44,618 bases of DNA from Methanobacteriota archaeon. GTDB taxonomy: Archaea; Thermoplasmatota; Poseidoniia; Poseidoniales; Poseidoniaceae. Positions within the stretch are counted from its first letter, which is position 1, and each line of letters starts with the position of its first letter. Below are positions 16,001-24,249 of this stretch, one piece after another. Position numbers and translations under genes: made by a program. Below the pieces are notes generated by a model. That model was not told the DNA's origin, ran no database searches, and saw only the letters and a list, made by a program, of their open reading frames with translations. The stretch lies in assembly GCA_004195515.1 (NCBI GenBank), contig PSPR01000003.1, positions 1-44,618 on the forward strand. Reading direction: 5' to 3'.

Positions 16001-17221
16001 ATGGCAGAAGATGTTGTTATTGTTGGAGGGGCGCGTACCCCATTTTGTGAATGGCAAGGTGGCAAGCGTGGAGATGGCCAACCTGGCGGTTTACTCAAAG
16101 ACGTAAGCGCATTAAAATTGGGTGAAATCGCAATCACAGCTGCTTTGGAAAAGACCGGCACCGATCCTACAAAGGTCGACCATGTCGTAATGGGATATGC
16201 TCTTCAAACATGTGATCAAGCGATTTTCGGCGCTCGACACGCCGGTTTAGGTGCTGGCATTCCACAAGAAGTTCCAATGCTCACACTTTCAAGAATTTGC
16301 GGTAGTGGAGTTCAGTCGATTATTTCAGGAGCACAGATGATTATGCTTGGCGAAGCAAAAACAGTAGTTGCCGGTGGCATGGAAAATTTATCCCAAGCAC
16401 CGCACGTATTGCGTGGGATGCGAGACACCTACCGATTAGCTCGACCACCGAGAGCTGGTGTCGAATTAGAAAAAGATATGGAGGATTATTTATTCACCAA
16501 TTTATTGGATGGATTTTGTGGTTCATTTATGGCTCAAACCAGCGATGAAATTTGTAAACGAAAAGGTGTTACCAGAGAACAAACCGATGAATTTGCTGCA
16601 CTTTCACACTCTCGAACCGCATCCTCGATAGCCAACGATATTTGGGCTCAAGAAATTGTTGCGGTCGGAGATGTTGGCCACAAAGACGAGGACCACGTCG
16701 TCCTCGATTGTAGTGTGGAAACATTGGCAGGTCTACGAACTGCATTTGGCCCCGATAGCCTAGTCACCGCTGGAAATGCCAGCGGTGTGGTCGATGGGGC
16801 AGCAGCAGTTGTGATCAAGTCGGCATCTCAAGCCAAAGCCGATGGAGATTCTCCATTGGCTCGAATAGTGTCTTGGGGCATCGTCGGGCTCGAACCTGCT
16901 ATCATGGCATATGGGCCAGTTCCTAGTAGCCGTCTTGCTTTGGAGAGGGCAGGATTGAGCATCGGTGACATCGATCGTTGGGAGATTAACGAAGCATTCG
17001 CAGGTCAAGCTGTCGCTTGTATCAAAGATCTTGAACTCGACATTGCAAAAGTCAATGTCAACGGTGGGGCGGTTGGATTAGGTCATCCATTAGCCGCGAC
17101 TGGAACTCGATTGGTTCTAACCCTCGCACATGAATTACAACGGTGTGGCGGAAAATATGGCGTCGCAACCGCTTGTATCGGTGGCGGTCAAGGTATTGCA
17201 ATGGTTATAGAAGCCCTTTGA
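16001..17221 (+). CDS. Thiolase, acetyl-CoA acetyltransferase
   Basis: 406 residues from ATG 16001. Thiolase signatures are complete: the nucleophile cysteine in LSRICGSGVQSI (about residue 90), GGMENLSQAP, NEAFAGQAVA, the catalytic histidine in NGGAVGLGHPLAATGTR and the C-terminal cysteine in TACIGGGQG. It condenses or cleaves acyl-CoA: 2 acetyl-CoA to acetoacetyl-CoA, or beta-oxidation. In archaea it may serve the mevalonate route to lipids or fatty acid breakdown. Neighbours do not decide which. TTCTTCAA sits 30 bases upstream, the reverse complement of the box before lemA. Its stop lies two bases from the convergent rhodanese stop. Confidence 0.95.
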   Translation: MAEDVVIVGGARTPFCEWQGGKRGDGQPGGLLKDVSALKLGEIAITAALEKTGTDPTKVDHVVMGYALQTCDQAIFGARHAGLGAGIPQEVPMLTLSRICGSGVQSIISGAQMIMLGEAKTVVAGGMENLSQAPHVLRGMRDTYRLARPPRAGVELEKDMEDYLFTNLLDGFCGSFMAQTSDEICKRKGVTREQTDEFAALSHSRTASSIANDIWAQEIVAVGDVGHKDEDHVVLDCSVETLAGLRTAFGPDSLVTAGNASGVVDGAAAVVIKSASQAKADGDSPLARIVSWGIVGLEPAIMAYGPVPSSRLALERAGLSIGDIDRWEINEAFAGQAVACIKDLELDIAKVNVNGGAVGLGHPLAATGTRLVLTLAHELQRCGGKYGVATACIGGGQGIAMVIEAL

Positions 17222-17222
17222 C

Positions 17223-17570
17223 TCAGTTCCTCTGAACTGGACCGCCACTACGTGACCAACCCGAAAAGCCGCCTTTGAGATTATAGAGTTTTTCTTGATC
17301 GAATCCAGCAGAAATCAAACTTTCCATTGCCATATTTGAACGCATACCGCCCATGCAAGTAATGAGGACATCTTGGTCTTGGGGTATTTTCTTCATAGCT
17401 TTTTTGATACTGGTATGAGGATGGATTAGGTCGGTACCTTTGATTACTCCAGTTTGATTGGTTTCACCATGACCTCTGACGTCGAGAATGAATGGTTCCC
17501 AACCATTATTCATCTTGCTGATTGCTTTAGTAGCGGTGATATCTTGGGGGCGTGCGAATGGATTCCACAT
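17223..17570 (-). CDS. Single-domain rhodanese, divergent from second ArsR
   Basis: 115 residues from ATG 17570; an in-frame TTG at 17588 is less likely because a TATA box (TTCATATATT) ends 22 bases before the ATG. The rhodanese active loop is CMGGMRS with Cys72 and Arg77, close to the canonical CxxGxRS. The N-terminal part has WEPFILDVRGHGE, the DVR motif. It would transfer sulfane sulfur to cyanide, glutathione-like thiols or TusA. Divergent transcription from an ArsR and a TauE exporter makes it part of a second sulfur-response module. The thioredoxin-like and MBL partners of the main operon are absent here. Confidence 0.93.
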   Translation of the reverse strand: MWNPFARPQDITATKAISKMNNGWEPFILDVRGHGETNQTGVIKGTDLIHPHTSIKKAMKKIPQDQDVLITCMGGMRSNMAMESLISAGFDQEKLYNLKGGFSGWSRSGGPVQRN

Positions 17571-17588
17571 GATTCCGGGGAGGAGCAA

Positions 17589-17638
17589 CCAATATATGAA
17601 TATAACGTTTTTAATATATTAAGAAACGCTTATATTAA
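17589..17638. promoter_or_regulatory. Divergent promoters around a TTAATATATTAA palindrome
   Basis: Minus-strand TATA TTCATATATT (17591-17600) is 30 bases before the rhodanese ATG. Plus-strand TATA CTTATATTAA (17629-17638) is 29 bases before the ArsR ATG. Between them, 17611-17622 is a perfect 12-bp palindrome TTAATATATTAA with TT/AA flanks, placed to repress both. The spacing implies leaderless transcripts. BigR-type ArsR operators elsewhere are similarly AT-rich. Confidence 0.6.
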
Positions 17639-17657
17639 TTATGCTAGTGGGAGTGCT

Positions 17658-17957
17658 ATGGCCGAATTGCTAAAACCCGAGTTTCTCGATGAAGTTTGCC
17701 AAGTCGTAAAAATGTTAGGTCACCCTGCGCGAATTAAAATAATAGAACACTTGGAAAATGGTCCTGCAACAGTTGGCCAATTACAACAGACAATCGGTCT
17801 ATCACAGCCAGTAACAAGTCAACATCTACGATTGATGAAGGATAAAGGCATTCTATCTTCCCAACGTGACGGCAATATCATTAGGTATTCGGTCACAAAC
17901 CCAATCACTTTGAAATTTCTCAATTGTTTGAGAAATTCCCAATTACAACAGGACTGA
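17658..17957 (+). CDS. ArsR/SmtB-family repressor, second copy
   Basis: 99 residues from ATG 17658. The open frame runs further upstream but passes through the promoter region, so the extension is rejected. It is a close relative of the ArsR at 11824-12141 (shared blocks KMLGHPARIKIIEHLENGPATVGQL and LSQPVTSQHLRLMKDKGILSS). Cysteines are at 14 and 90. Cys90 aligns with Cys93 of the other copy, but Cys49 and Cys71 are absent and Cys14 is new. This may mean a different sensor pair for persulfide or a related thiol. Followed after five bases by the TauE exporter, with the rhodanese divergent. Confidence 0.92.
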   Translation: MAELLKPEFLDEVCQVVKMLGHPARIKIIEHLENGPATVGQLQQTIGLSQPVTSQHLRLMKDKGILSSQRDGNIIRYSVTNPITLKFLNCLRNSQLQQD

Positions 17958-17962
17958 GGCAC

Positions 17963-18751
17963 ATGGATTTCATAACATTAGTAATAATAGCAGTACTTGT
18001 TTTTTTGACAGGTCTTTTATTCGCTCCATTAGGCTTGGGTGGTGGTCTTCTCTTCGTGCCAATTTTGCACTATGTAGGAGGTTTACCGATTAATTCCTCT
18101 ACTTTATTGATCTCTTTGAGTCTTACGACAATGACTTCATTTGGTTCGGGATTAGCTCATAAAAAATTAGGTCTTTGGAACGTTCCAACAATTAAAAAAG
18201 CACTGAGCGGAGCGGTTCCAGGCTCCATAGTTGGAGTCGGCATCGTCACATTAATGGGTAAATCACTAAATATTTGGTTCAAGGGTTTGGCAATGATATT
18301 GATTTTGTGGGCGATTTGGAAAATGAGTTTCAAAATTAGAGGTCTCAAAAGAGAAATGGGCGAAGTAAAACTCTCGGATCCGAAGTTAATATTTGGAGCA
18401 TCGATTGGAGGCATGCTTTCTGCAATACTCGCAATGGGTTCAGGTGCGATTTATGTGCCGATTTATCGCACTTATGCCGGCTTGGAGCATCGAATGGCAA
18501 TCGGTTCATCCTATGCTACAATGATGGTGGTGATTCCGGTGGCATTCATTACTCATTCAATGCTCCTTGATGGAGCATTTCCTGATTTACAATTGTTACT
18601 AATTCTACCTTTAAGTGTTCTAATTGGAGCCATGGTAGGCGCAAAAGTTGGAATGAAATTTAGTGAGAACACTTTGATGTGGGTTTTCGTTCTCGTATTA
18701 GGTTTCATCCTCTTACGTTATCTTGTTGACCTTGTTATAACTTTTAGTTGA
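17963..18751 (+). CDS. TauE/SafE-family exporter, second copy
   Basis: 262 residues from ATG 17963, five bases after the ArsR stop. About eight membrane helices and both family repeats: FAPLGLGGGLLFVPILHYVGGLP near the N-terminus and ILAMGSGAIYVPIYRTYAG after the middle. It resembles the exporter at 4888-5694 but is clearly divergent, so the two probably arose by old duplication or separate acquisition. It would move sulfite, thiosulfate or an organosulfur anion under control of the adjacent ArsR. Its last 8 bases overlap the convergent Asp-box lipoprotein gene. Confidence 0.92.
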   Translation: MDFITLVIIAVLVFLTGLLFAPLGLGGGLLFVPILHYVGGLPINSSTLLISLSLTTMTSFGSGLAHKKLGLWNVPTIKKALSGAVPGSIVGVGIVTLMGKSLNIWFKGLAMILILWAIWKMSFKIRGLKREMGEVKLSDPKLIFGASIGGMLSAILAMGSGAIYVPIYRTYAGLEHRMAIGSSYATMMVVIPVAFITHSMLLDGAFPDLQLLLILPLSVLIGAMVGAKVGMKFSENTLMWVFVLVLGFILLRYLVDLVITFS

Positions 18752-20189
18752 TGGTCGAAGGACCACCGGCTGCAATGGTTGGCAATTGTGTGATATTTCC
18801 ATAGAGCGAAGGCCCTGTAACCCAAGTTCCGACTATGCCATGCTGGCCCAATACGTTATGAGCAAGAGCGATCCATGGCCTGCCTTCATCATCTATTTCT
18901 ACATCGATGAAATCCCCGAATCCACCACATCGAACGTTTCCACAATCATCGGTTGTGTCGAGTGGGTCATTTGGAAGGTTTACTGCAACGGTTGTAATCA
19001 ATGGGTTTTCGGAAAAAGCATCGGTCATGACAGACATATATCCAGCCCATCCACCATTATCATCCATCTCTCCAATATAACCAACTACAACCCGTCCTTC
19101 ATCCCCAGCGAAAATCGTAGGGAAACCGGTTTCATTCACACCAGGTGGAGCGACCATCATTGGTTCGGACCAGGTATTTCCTTGGTCTCGTGAATAAGCC
19201 ATCCAAGGCATTTGGTCCATGCTAATCCAAGATGCGAAAACATTGCCCGCTTCATCAGTTCCGACTGCGACTTCGTGGCTATGCCATCCATCTTGCATTG
19301 GTACGTTAGTGGTTATCGTATGTTCGGTCCAAGTATAACCACCGTCGACGCTGCGATAAATCGCAGGTCCTTCACAGGAAGGATTTCCACGATAAATTGC
19401 CCCATCGTTTGAACCCGCAAGGTGACCATGTAATCCCGAGCATTGAGCGATTCCTACAGGGTAACCTGGTCTTTGTACATCCCAAGTGTGTCCGCCATCA
19501 AGGGAGCGCGAACATTGTGGGCCAAGGGCTGAAGAGCCGGTATTGATACAGAATACAGTTATTGTTTCATAAAATCCACCGCCATCGACATCTGGCATCG
19601 ATGCGATAGATTGGTGGTCTTGAGGGCTATAATATCCGTCTGCAGAGAATGGGATTGACCATGTTTGACCATCATCATCCGAATATTCAACAAACATTGC
19701 GGTCAATGCATGCATATCAAATTTGTAAACACGATCTGTCCACTTATCGACATAGATGTAAGGGTCGTTTGACGAAGGAACCTGGCCAATATCAGGGAGT
19801 ATCGGATTGAATGGACCCATGTTAGTCCAAGTTTGTCCTTGATCCATTGAGGTATAAACCATTGTTCCAGAGCCGGTGCCTCCATAAGATGAGAAATGTA
19901 TTCCACCGGTTGATGTCACTCCAATGGTTGGCTCAAATGTGGTCCCACCTATGCCATAATAGGTCCCAATCGCAGCATATGGAGTGTTATTTCCGGTTAA
20001 ATTATCGAATCCAATGTTGAGATCATTTGCATTAACTCCACCGGCATAATGGTACCAAGTAGTATTAGTAAGTAGGTCATCAATAGGATTGATGTCCTCG
20101 ATGATTTTTTCAGGTTCATCACCGCCGAAACAACCTGAGAGGATTTGCCCAGAAAGGAGGATGAGCATGAATAACACGCTGGTTCGCAT
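18744..20189 (-). CDS. Secreted lipoprotein with Asp-box (BNR) beta-propeller
   Basis: 481 residues. A signal sequence (MRTSVLFMLILLSGQILSGC) ends in lipobox LSGC with Cys20 for lipid attachment. Five Asp-box motifs S-x-D-x-G-x-T-W are visible: SMDQGQTW, SDDDGQTW, SLDGGHTW, SVDGGYTW and SRDQGNTW, spread across the protein as blades of a sialidase-type propeller. The catalytic arginines and Tyr/Glu pair of true sialidases were not identified, so enzymatic activity is not claimed. Likely anchored outside the cytoplasmic membrane, binding or processing a glycan or protein. GGAGG is seven bases before the ATG, and TTCTTCAA lies 29 bases before it. Convergent with the TauE gene. Confidence 0.85.
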   Translation of the reverse strand: MRTSVLFMLILLSGQILSGCFGGDEPEKIIEDINPIDDLLTNTTWYHYAGGVNANDLNIGFDNLTGNNTPYAAIGTYYGIGGTTFEPTIGVTSTGGIHFSSYGGTGSGTMVYTSMDQGQTWTNMGPFNPILPDIGQVPSSNDPYIYVDKWTDRVYKFDMHALTAMFVEYSDDDGQTWSIPFSADGYYSPQDHQSIASMPDVDGGGFYETITVFCINTGSSALGPQCSRSLDGGHTWDVQRPGYPVGIAQCSGLHGHLAGSNDGAIYRGNPSCEGPAIYRSVDGGYTWTEHTITTNVPMQDGWHSHEVAVGTDEAGNVFASWISMDQMPWMAYSRDQGNTWSEPMMVAPPGVNETGFPTIFAGDEGRVVVGYIGEMDDNGGWAGYMSVMTDAFSENPLITTVAVNLPNDPLDTTDDCGNVRCGGFGDFIDVEIDDEGRPWIALAHNVLGQHGIVGTWVTGPSLYGNITQLPTIAAGGPSTIN

Positions 20190-20244
20190 AATGGTGCCTC
20201 CAACCTATTGTTGAAGAATGCTTGCTTCAAACGATTGCGATGTC

Positions 20245-20260
20245 TTGAAGAACTAAAGCC
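20245..20260 (+). promoter_or_regulatory. TTGA-type promoter element
   Basis: TTGAAGAACTAAAGCC starts 30 bases before the lemA ATG, with CTAAAGCC at 22 bases before it, the same 8-mer and spacing as at 13111. Confidence 0.45.
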
Positions 20261-20274
20261 CCTTCAGAACAAAT

Positions 20275-20850
20275 ATGGAGACAGGTCTAGTAATTGGAAT
20301 TATAGCCGGAGTAGCTGCGCTAATTATCTTAATTTGGTTTATCAGTACATGGAATCGATTGATTCGATTAGAAGAAAACGTTAACAAATCCTGGGCTGAT
20401 ATCGATGTACTGCTCAAGCAAAGATACGATATGATCCCAAATTTGGTTAATATCGTTAAGGGTTATGCAGATCATGAAAGAGAAATCTTTGAACAATTTG
20501 CCGTTGCTCGTCAAACCGCTGCTGGTGCACTTGCCCAAGGAGATGTAAAAGGAATTGGTGCAGCAGAGGGAATGCTTGCAGGCTTAATGCCAAGAATCAA
20601 TATGGTCGCAGAACAATATCCAGAACTTAAAGCCGACACATCATTCATCAATTTACAAAACCAGATGGTTTCCCTAGAAAACCAAGTTTCCGACCGCAGA
20701 GAGTTTTACAATGCATCTGCAACCAATTGGAACGCAGGCATTGCAATGATCCCAACCAATATCGTTGCAGGCATGAAGAGTGCAGTCCGCAGAGATTTGT
20801 TCGAGGTCACCGACCCTGTCCAAAGAGAAGCGGTCAAGATCGAGTTCTGA
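20275..20850 (+). CDS. lemA: LemA family protein
   Basis: 191 residues, the usual LemA length. A single N-terminal membrane helix (about residues 5-24) precedes a helical bundle with the family blocks WNRLIRLEENVNKSWADIDVLLKQRYDMIPNLVNIVKGYADHE and YPELKADTSFINLQNQMVSLENQVSDRREFYN. LemA proteins are membrane-anchored with the bundle probably outside or in the cytoplasm depending on the report; the function is unknown. The end VRRDLFEVTDPVQREAVKIEF matches the conserved C-terminus. It is monocistronic and convergent with the TraB gene. Confidence 0.95.
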   Translation: METGLVIGIIAGVAALIILIWFISTWNRLIRLEENVNKSWADIDVLLKQRYDMIPNLVNIVKGYADHEREIFEQFAVARQTAAGALAQGDVKGIGAAEGMLAGLMPRINMVAEQYPELKADTSFINLQNQMVSLENQVSDRREFYNASATNWNAGIAMIPTNIVAGMKSAVRRDLFEVTDPVQREAVKIEF

Positions 20851-20881
20851 AAACTGGTTTAATTTGCCTCTTGGATGAGAA

Positions 20882-22045
20882 TCATGCCGCTAAGGCAATG
20901 ACTCCAAACGCCACCCAAGCCCCAGCCATCGAGCCTAGGTTTGTGAGTGCGGTTACCAATAATACTCGTCCTGCTCGATTGGTCCAGAATAACTTTATCG
21001 AATCCAATTTTAAGAAATCAGTTAATTCCTCAGCAGTGGGTTCTCGTAATTTCATTTGAGCATATCCAGCAAACCAACCTGCAGCTAATGCTGGATTCAA
21101 TGATGTGATCGGACTTGCGATGGCTGCGACCAATATTGCGATAGGATGGCCTCCGGCAACCGCACACAAAACCGCGGCTGCAATACAATTTCCAGCAATC
21201 CAATAGAATCCGTTCTCTTTGATAGATTCGATATCACCATTGTAAACAAACCAGCCCATCATCGATAGAATGGCAATCGGAATTGCCAAGCCGATAAACT
21301 TGAACACCTTTCCACTTTTTGGAATTATTGAGAGCTCGTCCATTCGGTTTTTATCTTCTTCAATATCCGAATTTAGATAGCTCGCAACACCCTCTAAATG
21401 TCCTGCACCAAGCACGGCTAGAACCTTTCCCTTCGAGCGAACTCCGGCGATTTTGTGAGCGATATATTCGTCTCTTTCATCGATTAAAACCGCGCCTGCT
21501 CCGGGGGATAATTCTCTTAACTCCTCCATCAATGAGCTGAGTAGGTCTTTGTCTGCAAGCATTTTTTCGAGATCTATCTCCTCATCCTCATCGTCTTCTT
21601 CGGCCATCAATGCCCACAATAAGCCGATTTTCTCTCGTAATTTCATGCGCTTCCATGCTCTGCGCAAGGTGGTTTGGATATCTCTATCGACCAATGCGAC
21701 CTCAAGATCTGCTTCTTCAGCGGCCTTGATCGCAGCGACTAATTCTGCACCTGGTTGTTGGCCTTCGTCCATCCCGAGGCGTCTTTGTTCGGCTGCGAGA
21801 AGTGATTGGATGAGAACAAGAGGCGCCTTGCCTTCTTTGATTACTTTGAGCAGCCCTTCTTTGTCGAGTCGACGGTCATTGGTTAGAGCGTCATGACGAG
21901 AATTGCATAATTCGACAGCGACGATATCGGGTGCCCAATCAGCGATTTGGGTTTGAACCGCTTCTACCGATGCGGTTGCAACATGAGCGGTTCCAAGCAA
22001 TCTCAAGTTTTCATCGATGTCGATTATCGGTGGATTTGTCATCAT
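20882..22045 (-). CDS. TraB/PrgY family membrane protein
   Basis: 387 residues. The N-terminal soluble part has the TraB hallmarks: LLGTAHVATAS near residue 18, VAVELCNSRHDAL, RDIQTTLRRAWK and VLAVLGAGHLEGVA, with a highly acidic insert (EEDDEDEEIDLE). The C-terminal 130 residues have about four membrane helices (FIGLAIPIAILSMMGWFVY, IAGNCIAAAVLCAVAGG and others). TraB/PrgY proteins, first known from bacterial pheromone shutdown, are widespread in archaea and distantly related to the Tiki-like protease fold; no substrate can be assigned. GGAGGTGA precedes its ATG, and that ATG overlaps the DHH gene stop (ATGA). Confidence 0.9.
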   Translation of the reverse strand: MMTNPPIIDIDENLRLLGTAHVATASVEAVQTQIADWAPDIVAVELCNSRHDALTNDRRLDKEGLLKVIKEGKAPLVLIQSLLAAEQRRLGMDEGQQPGAELVAAIKAAEEADLEVALVDRDIQTTLRRAWKRMKLREKIGLLWALMAEEDDEDEEIDLEKMLADKDLLSSLMEELRELSPGAGAVLIDERDEYIAHKIAGVRSKGKVLAVLGAGHLEGVASYLNSDIEEDKNRMDELSIIPKSGKVFKFIGLAIPIAILSMMGWFVYNGDIESIKENGFYWIAGNCIAAAVLCAVAGGHPIAILVAAIASPITSLNPALAAGWFAGYAQMKLREPTAEELTDFLKLDSIKLFWTNRAGRVLLVTALTNLGSMAGAWVAFGVIALAA

Positions 22046-23397
22046 TGTTCACCTCCAAATGCGCTGGAAAGGATTTGAGTGATACTTTTGATGGCGTCTA
22101 ATTCATTTTCCACTTCTAATTGTTCGAATGAAATCTGTCCGCCTGCTAATGCTTTGTGACCACCGGCGCTTCCGGTTTCGAATAAATTAGACAACGTTCG
22201 ACCGAGATGAATCGAATCATCGGTTGAACGAGCTGAAAGAATGACTTTTGACATTCTGACACCATAGGTGATTACGATATTTACCTCTTCTGTTGGCAAA
22301 AGGAAATCAGCGACCTGAGCGATTGCATCTCGGTCGGTCATTCCGGTGATAGGAACCAACATCAAACCATTCGAAATGGTGTAGTTATTCATGGCTTTAG
22401 TAAAGATTGACAGAACTTCTTGACTGCGAGGTGGGGCTTCGAATCGTCGCATTAAATCCCAATCTATCCACGCACCTAGCCATGAAAGTGCACGTAGGTC
22501 AACCGCATTGAACGAACGGGTAAATCCAAGTGTATCGGTCCTGATTCCGAATGCGAGTGCGGTGGCAACCTCGGTATTGATCTCAATTTCCGCATTCATT
22601 AGAACCGAGGCTACCAAAGAAGAGGTTGCGGCGAATTCGCTCCGAACCAAAATCACATCTCCCGCAGGGCGGTTTTCACTGGTATGATGGTCGATGACGA
22701 TATTTGGAACGCATGTTGGTGGAAGGAAATTATTCGCACCAGGGATTGAAAAATCGACACAAATTGTGAGGTCTGCCTGATTGAGAATATCCTCGACTTC
22801 CCAGTCTAGGATAATTCTTCTCAACTCTAAGTTTAGCAGATTGACCATCGCTCGATTTTGTTGATGCTCTATCATCCCGCCATGGAAAATATTTGCTTCA
22901 TGACCGAGATACTCACAAAGATGCTTCATAGCCATCGCACTAGCTATTGCATCAGGGTCCGGATTATCATGGCAGATTATCGCAACCTTTTGCTGTTCGA
23001 GTTCTTTCAATTTGCGCAACACTTCATCGGCTCCTTGGCGCCGGTCTATCGACCTCAAACGGTCTTGAATCGCTGCGACCGTCAGGTCTTCGACCGAGAT
23101 TGTTTCTGCTCCTTCGAGGTCGATGGTCGAAAGGATTGGAGAATTCGGCCAATGATTCCTCAATGCCTCGACTGGATTATCGTCGCAAATTATTTCTTCC
23201 AGCAGTAATATTGCGGTTGGAGAAACTTCTGGTAATGGCATTTCATCTAGATTCATCTCGGTTGGCAATGCTACCATTTCCACGCCTTCTACTCCGATCA
23301 TATGGTCTGCAAGTCCAATGATTCGTACCCGAGAACGAGCCGAAATCCATTGAGCTAATCTGATTGCTAAATGGTCACATCCAAAAATAAGAAACAT
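22042..23397 (-). CDS. DHH-family phosphoesterase with N-terminal Rossmann-like domain
   Basis: 451 residues. Residues 1-120 look like a TrkA-N/Rossmann segment (MFLIFGCDHLAIRLAQWISARSRVRIIGLAD), though the usual GxGxxG is reduced to FGCDHLA. The DHH core has HDNPDPDAIASAMAM (143-149 metal ligands), ICVDFS with Asp215, DHH at 236-238 and the C-terminal DHHA1 motif GSAGGHKALAGGQI. Such proteins cleave short RNA, pAp or cyclic dinucleotide products (NrnA/GdpP-like) using Mn2+. It sits in an operon behind FolP (two-base gap) and before TraB. Substrate not decidable from sequence alone. Confidence 0.9.
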   Translation of the reverse strand: MFLIFGCDHLAIRLAQWISARSRVRIIGLADHMIGVEGVEMVALPTEMNLDEMPLPEVSPTAILLLEEIICDDNPVEALRNHWPNSPILSTIDLEGAETISVEDLTVAAIQDRLRSIDRRQGADEVLRKLKELEQQKVAIICHDNPDPDAIASAMAMKHLCEYLGHEANIFHGGMIEHQQNRAMVNLLNLELRRIILDWEVEDILNQADLTICVDFSIPGANNFLPPTCVPNIVIDHHTSENRPAGDVILVRSEFAATSSLVASVLMNAEIEINTEVATALAFGIRTDTLGFTRSFNAVDLRALSWLGAWIDWDLMRRFEAPPRSQEVLSIFTKAMNNYTISNGLMLVPITGMTDRDAIAQVADFLLPTEEVNIVITYGVRMSKVILSARSTDDSIHLGRTLSNLFETGSAGGHKALAGGQISFEQLEVENELDAIKSITQILSSAFGGEQ

Positions 23398-23399
23398 GG

Positions 23400-24194
23400 T
23401 CAGGCCTCCATGGCATCGAGCACTTTGAACAGATCCATATGTTCATCAACATCGTGAACTCTGATAATGTCGATTTTGCTCGAATGTGCTAAAGCACCGA
23501 TTGCGAGGCTACCTGCCAAGCGTTCAGCAGAATCGGTTTTCCCGGTCAATTGGCCGATCATTGATTTTCGACTAACACCCCAAAGCACGGAATAAGGTCT
23601 AAGACTATCACTCGAATTTAGCAATTCAATATTGTGTTCTAGATTTTTCCCGAATCCAATTCCAGGGTCAAGATAAATATCGTCGATGCTGTGGCCTTTG
23701 TCGACCAACTCCCGCGCTTTATCGAGCAAATATCCATTCACTTGGGCGACGACATCAGTATATTCTGGGTTGGATTGCATAGATTGTGGCTCGCCTAACA
23801 TATGCATGATGCAGACCTTTGAGGCTGAATCGATCACCAAATCAACCATCGCTGGGTCTCTCAATCCACTAATATCGTTGATCATGGTTGCGCCTGCTTC
23901 CAATGCAGCCCGTGCGACCTCGACATTTCTTGTGTCGATCGAGACTTGGCAATGCGGGGCAATAGCCTTGACAATAGGTATAGTTCGAGCGAGTTCAACC
24001 GCTATAGAAACAGGAGTTGCGCCCGGTCGAGTCGATTCACCGCCAATATCGATCCAATCGGCTCCAGCTTTGATCATCTCCATAGCAGACTCGATTGAGC
24101 CCGCTCGTGAATCGGCATGAAAAGAATCGGGGGTGGCGTTGATAATGCCCATAATTTGGGTTTGGCAAGGTTGCCGACCCTCATAGACGCCCAT
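23400..24194 (-). CDS. folP: Dihydropteroate synthase
   Basis: 264 residues from ATG 24194 (ATG 24197 also possible). The longer open frame adds about 65 residues across the divergent gene and is rejected. DHPS signatures are complete: MGIINATPDSFH (residues 15-26), DIGGESTRPGATPVS (49-63), VSIDTRNVEVARAALEAGATMINDISG, LDPGIGFGKN, GVSRKSMIG and IIRVHDV near the end. It joins p-aminobenzoate or an analogue to 6-hydroxymethyl-dihydropterin pyrophosphate. A bacterial-type FolP in a euryarchaeon, with FolB at 40830 and a PCD at 34409, suggests a folate-type cofactor pathway. CTCATAAAGCC about 30 bases upstream of ATG 24197 may be its promoter. Confidence 0.95.
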   Translation of the reverse strand: MGVYEGRQPCQTQIMGIINATPDSFHADSRAGSIESAMEMIKAGADWIDIGGESTRPGATPVSIAVELARTIPIVKAIAPHCQVSIDTRNVEVARAALEAGATMINDISGLRDPAMVDLVIDSASKVCIMHMLGEPQSMQSNPEYTDVVAQVNGYLLDKARELVDKGHSIDDIYLDPGIGFGKNLEHNIELLNSSDSLRPYSVLWGVSRKSMIGQLTGKTDSAERLAGSLAIGALAHSSKIDIIRVHDVDEHMDLFKVLDAMEA

Positions 24195-24249
24195 CATGGC
24201 GCGGCTGTGTGTGGCAGGCTTTATGAGATGTGATGCGAGAGGGGTGCGT

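Noticed and set aside
17454-17657. Upstream extension of the second ArsR reading frame (68 codons)
   Set aside because: It runs through the divergent rhodanese gene, both TATA boxes and the palindrome; the ATG at 17658 begins the conserved ArsR sequence.
18744-20189. Calling the Asp-box lipoprotein a sialidase
   Set aside because: Asp boxes are structural and occur in many propellers; the catalytic arginine triad and Tyr/Glu pair were not identified.
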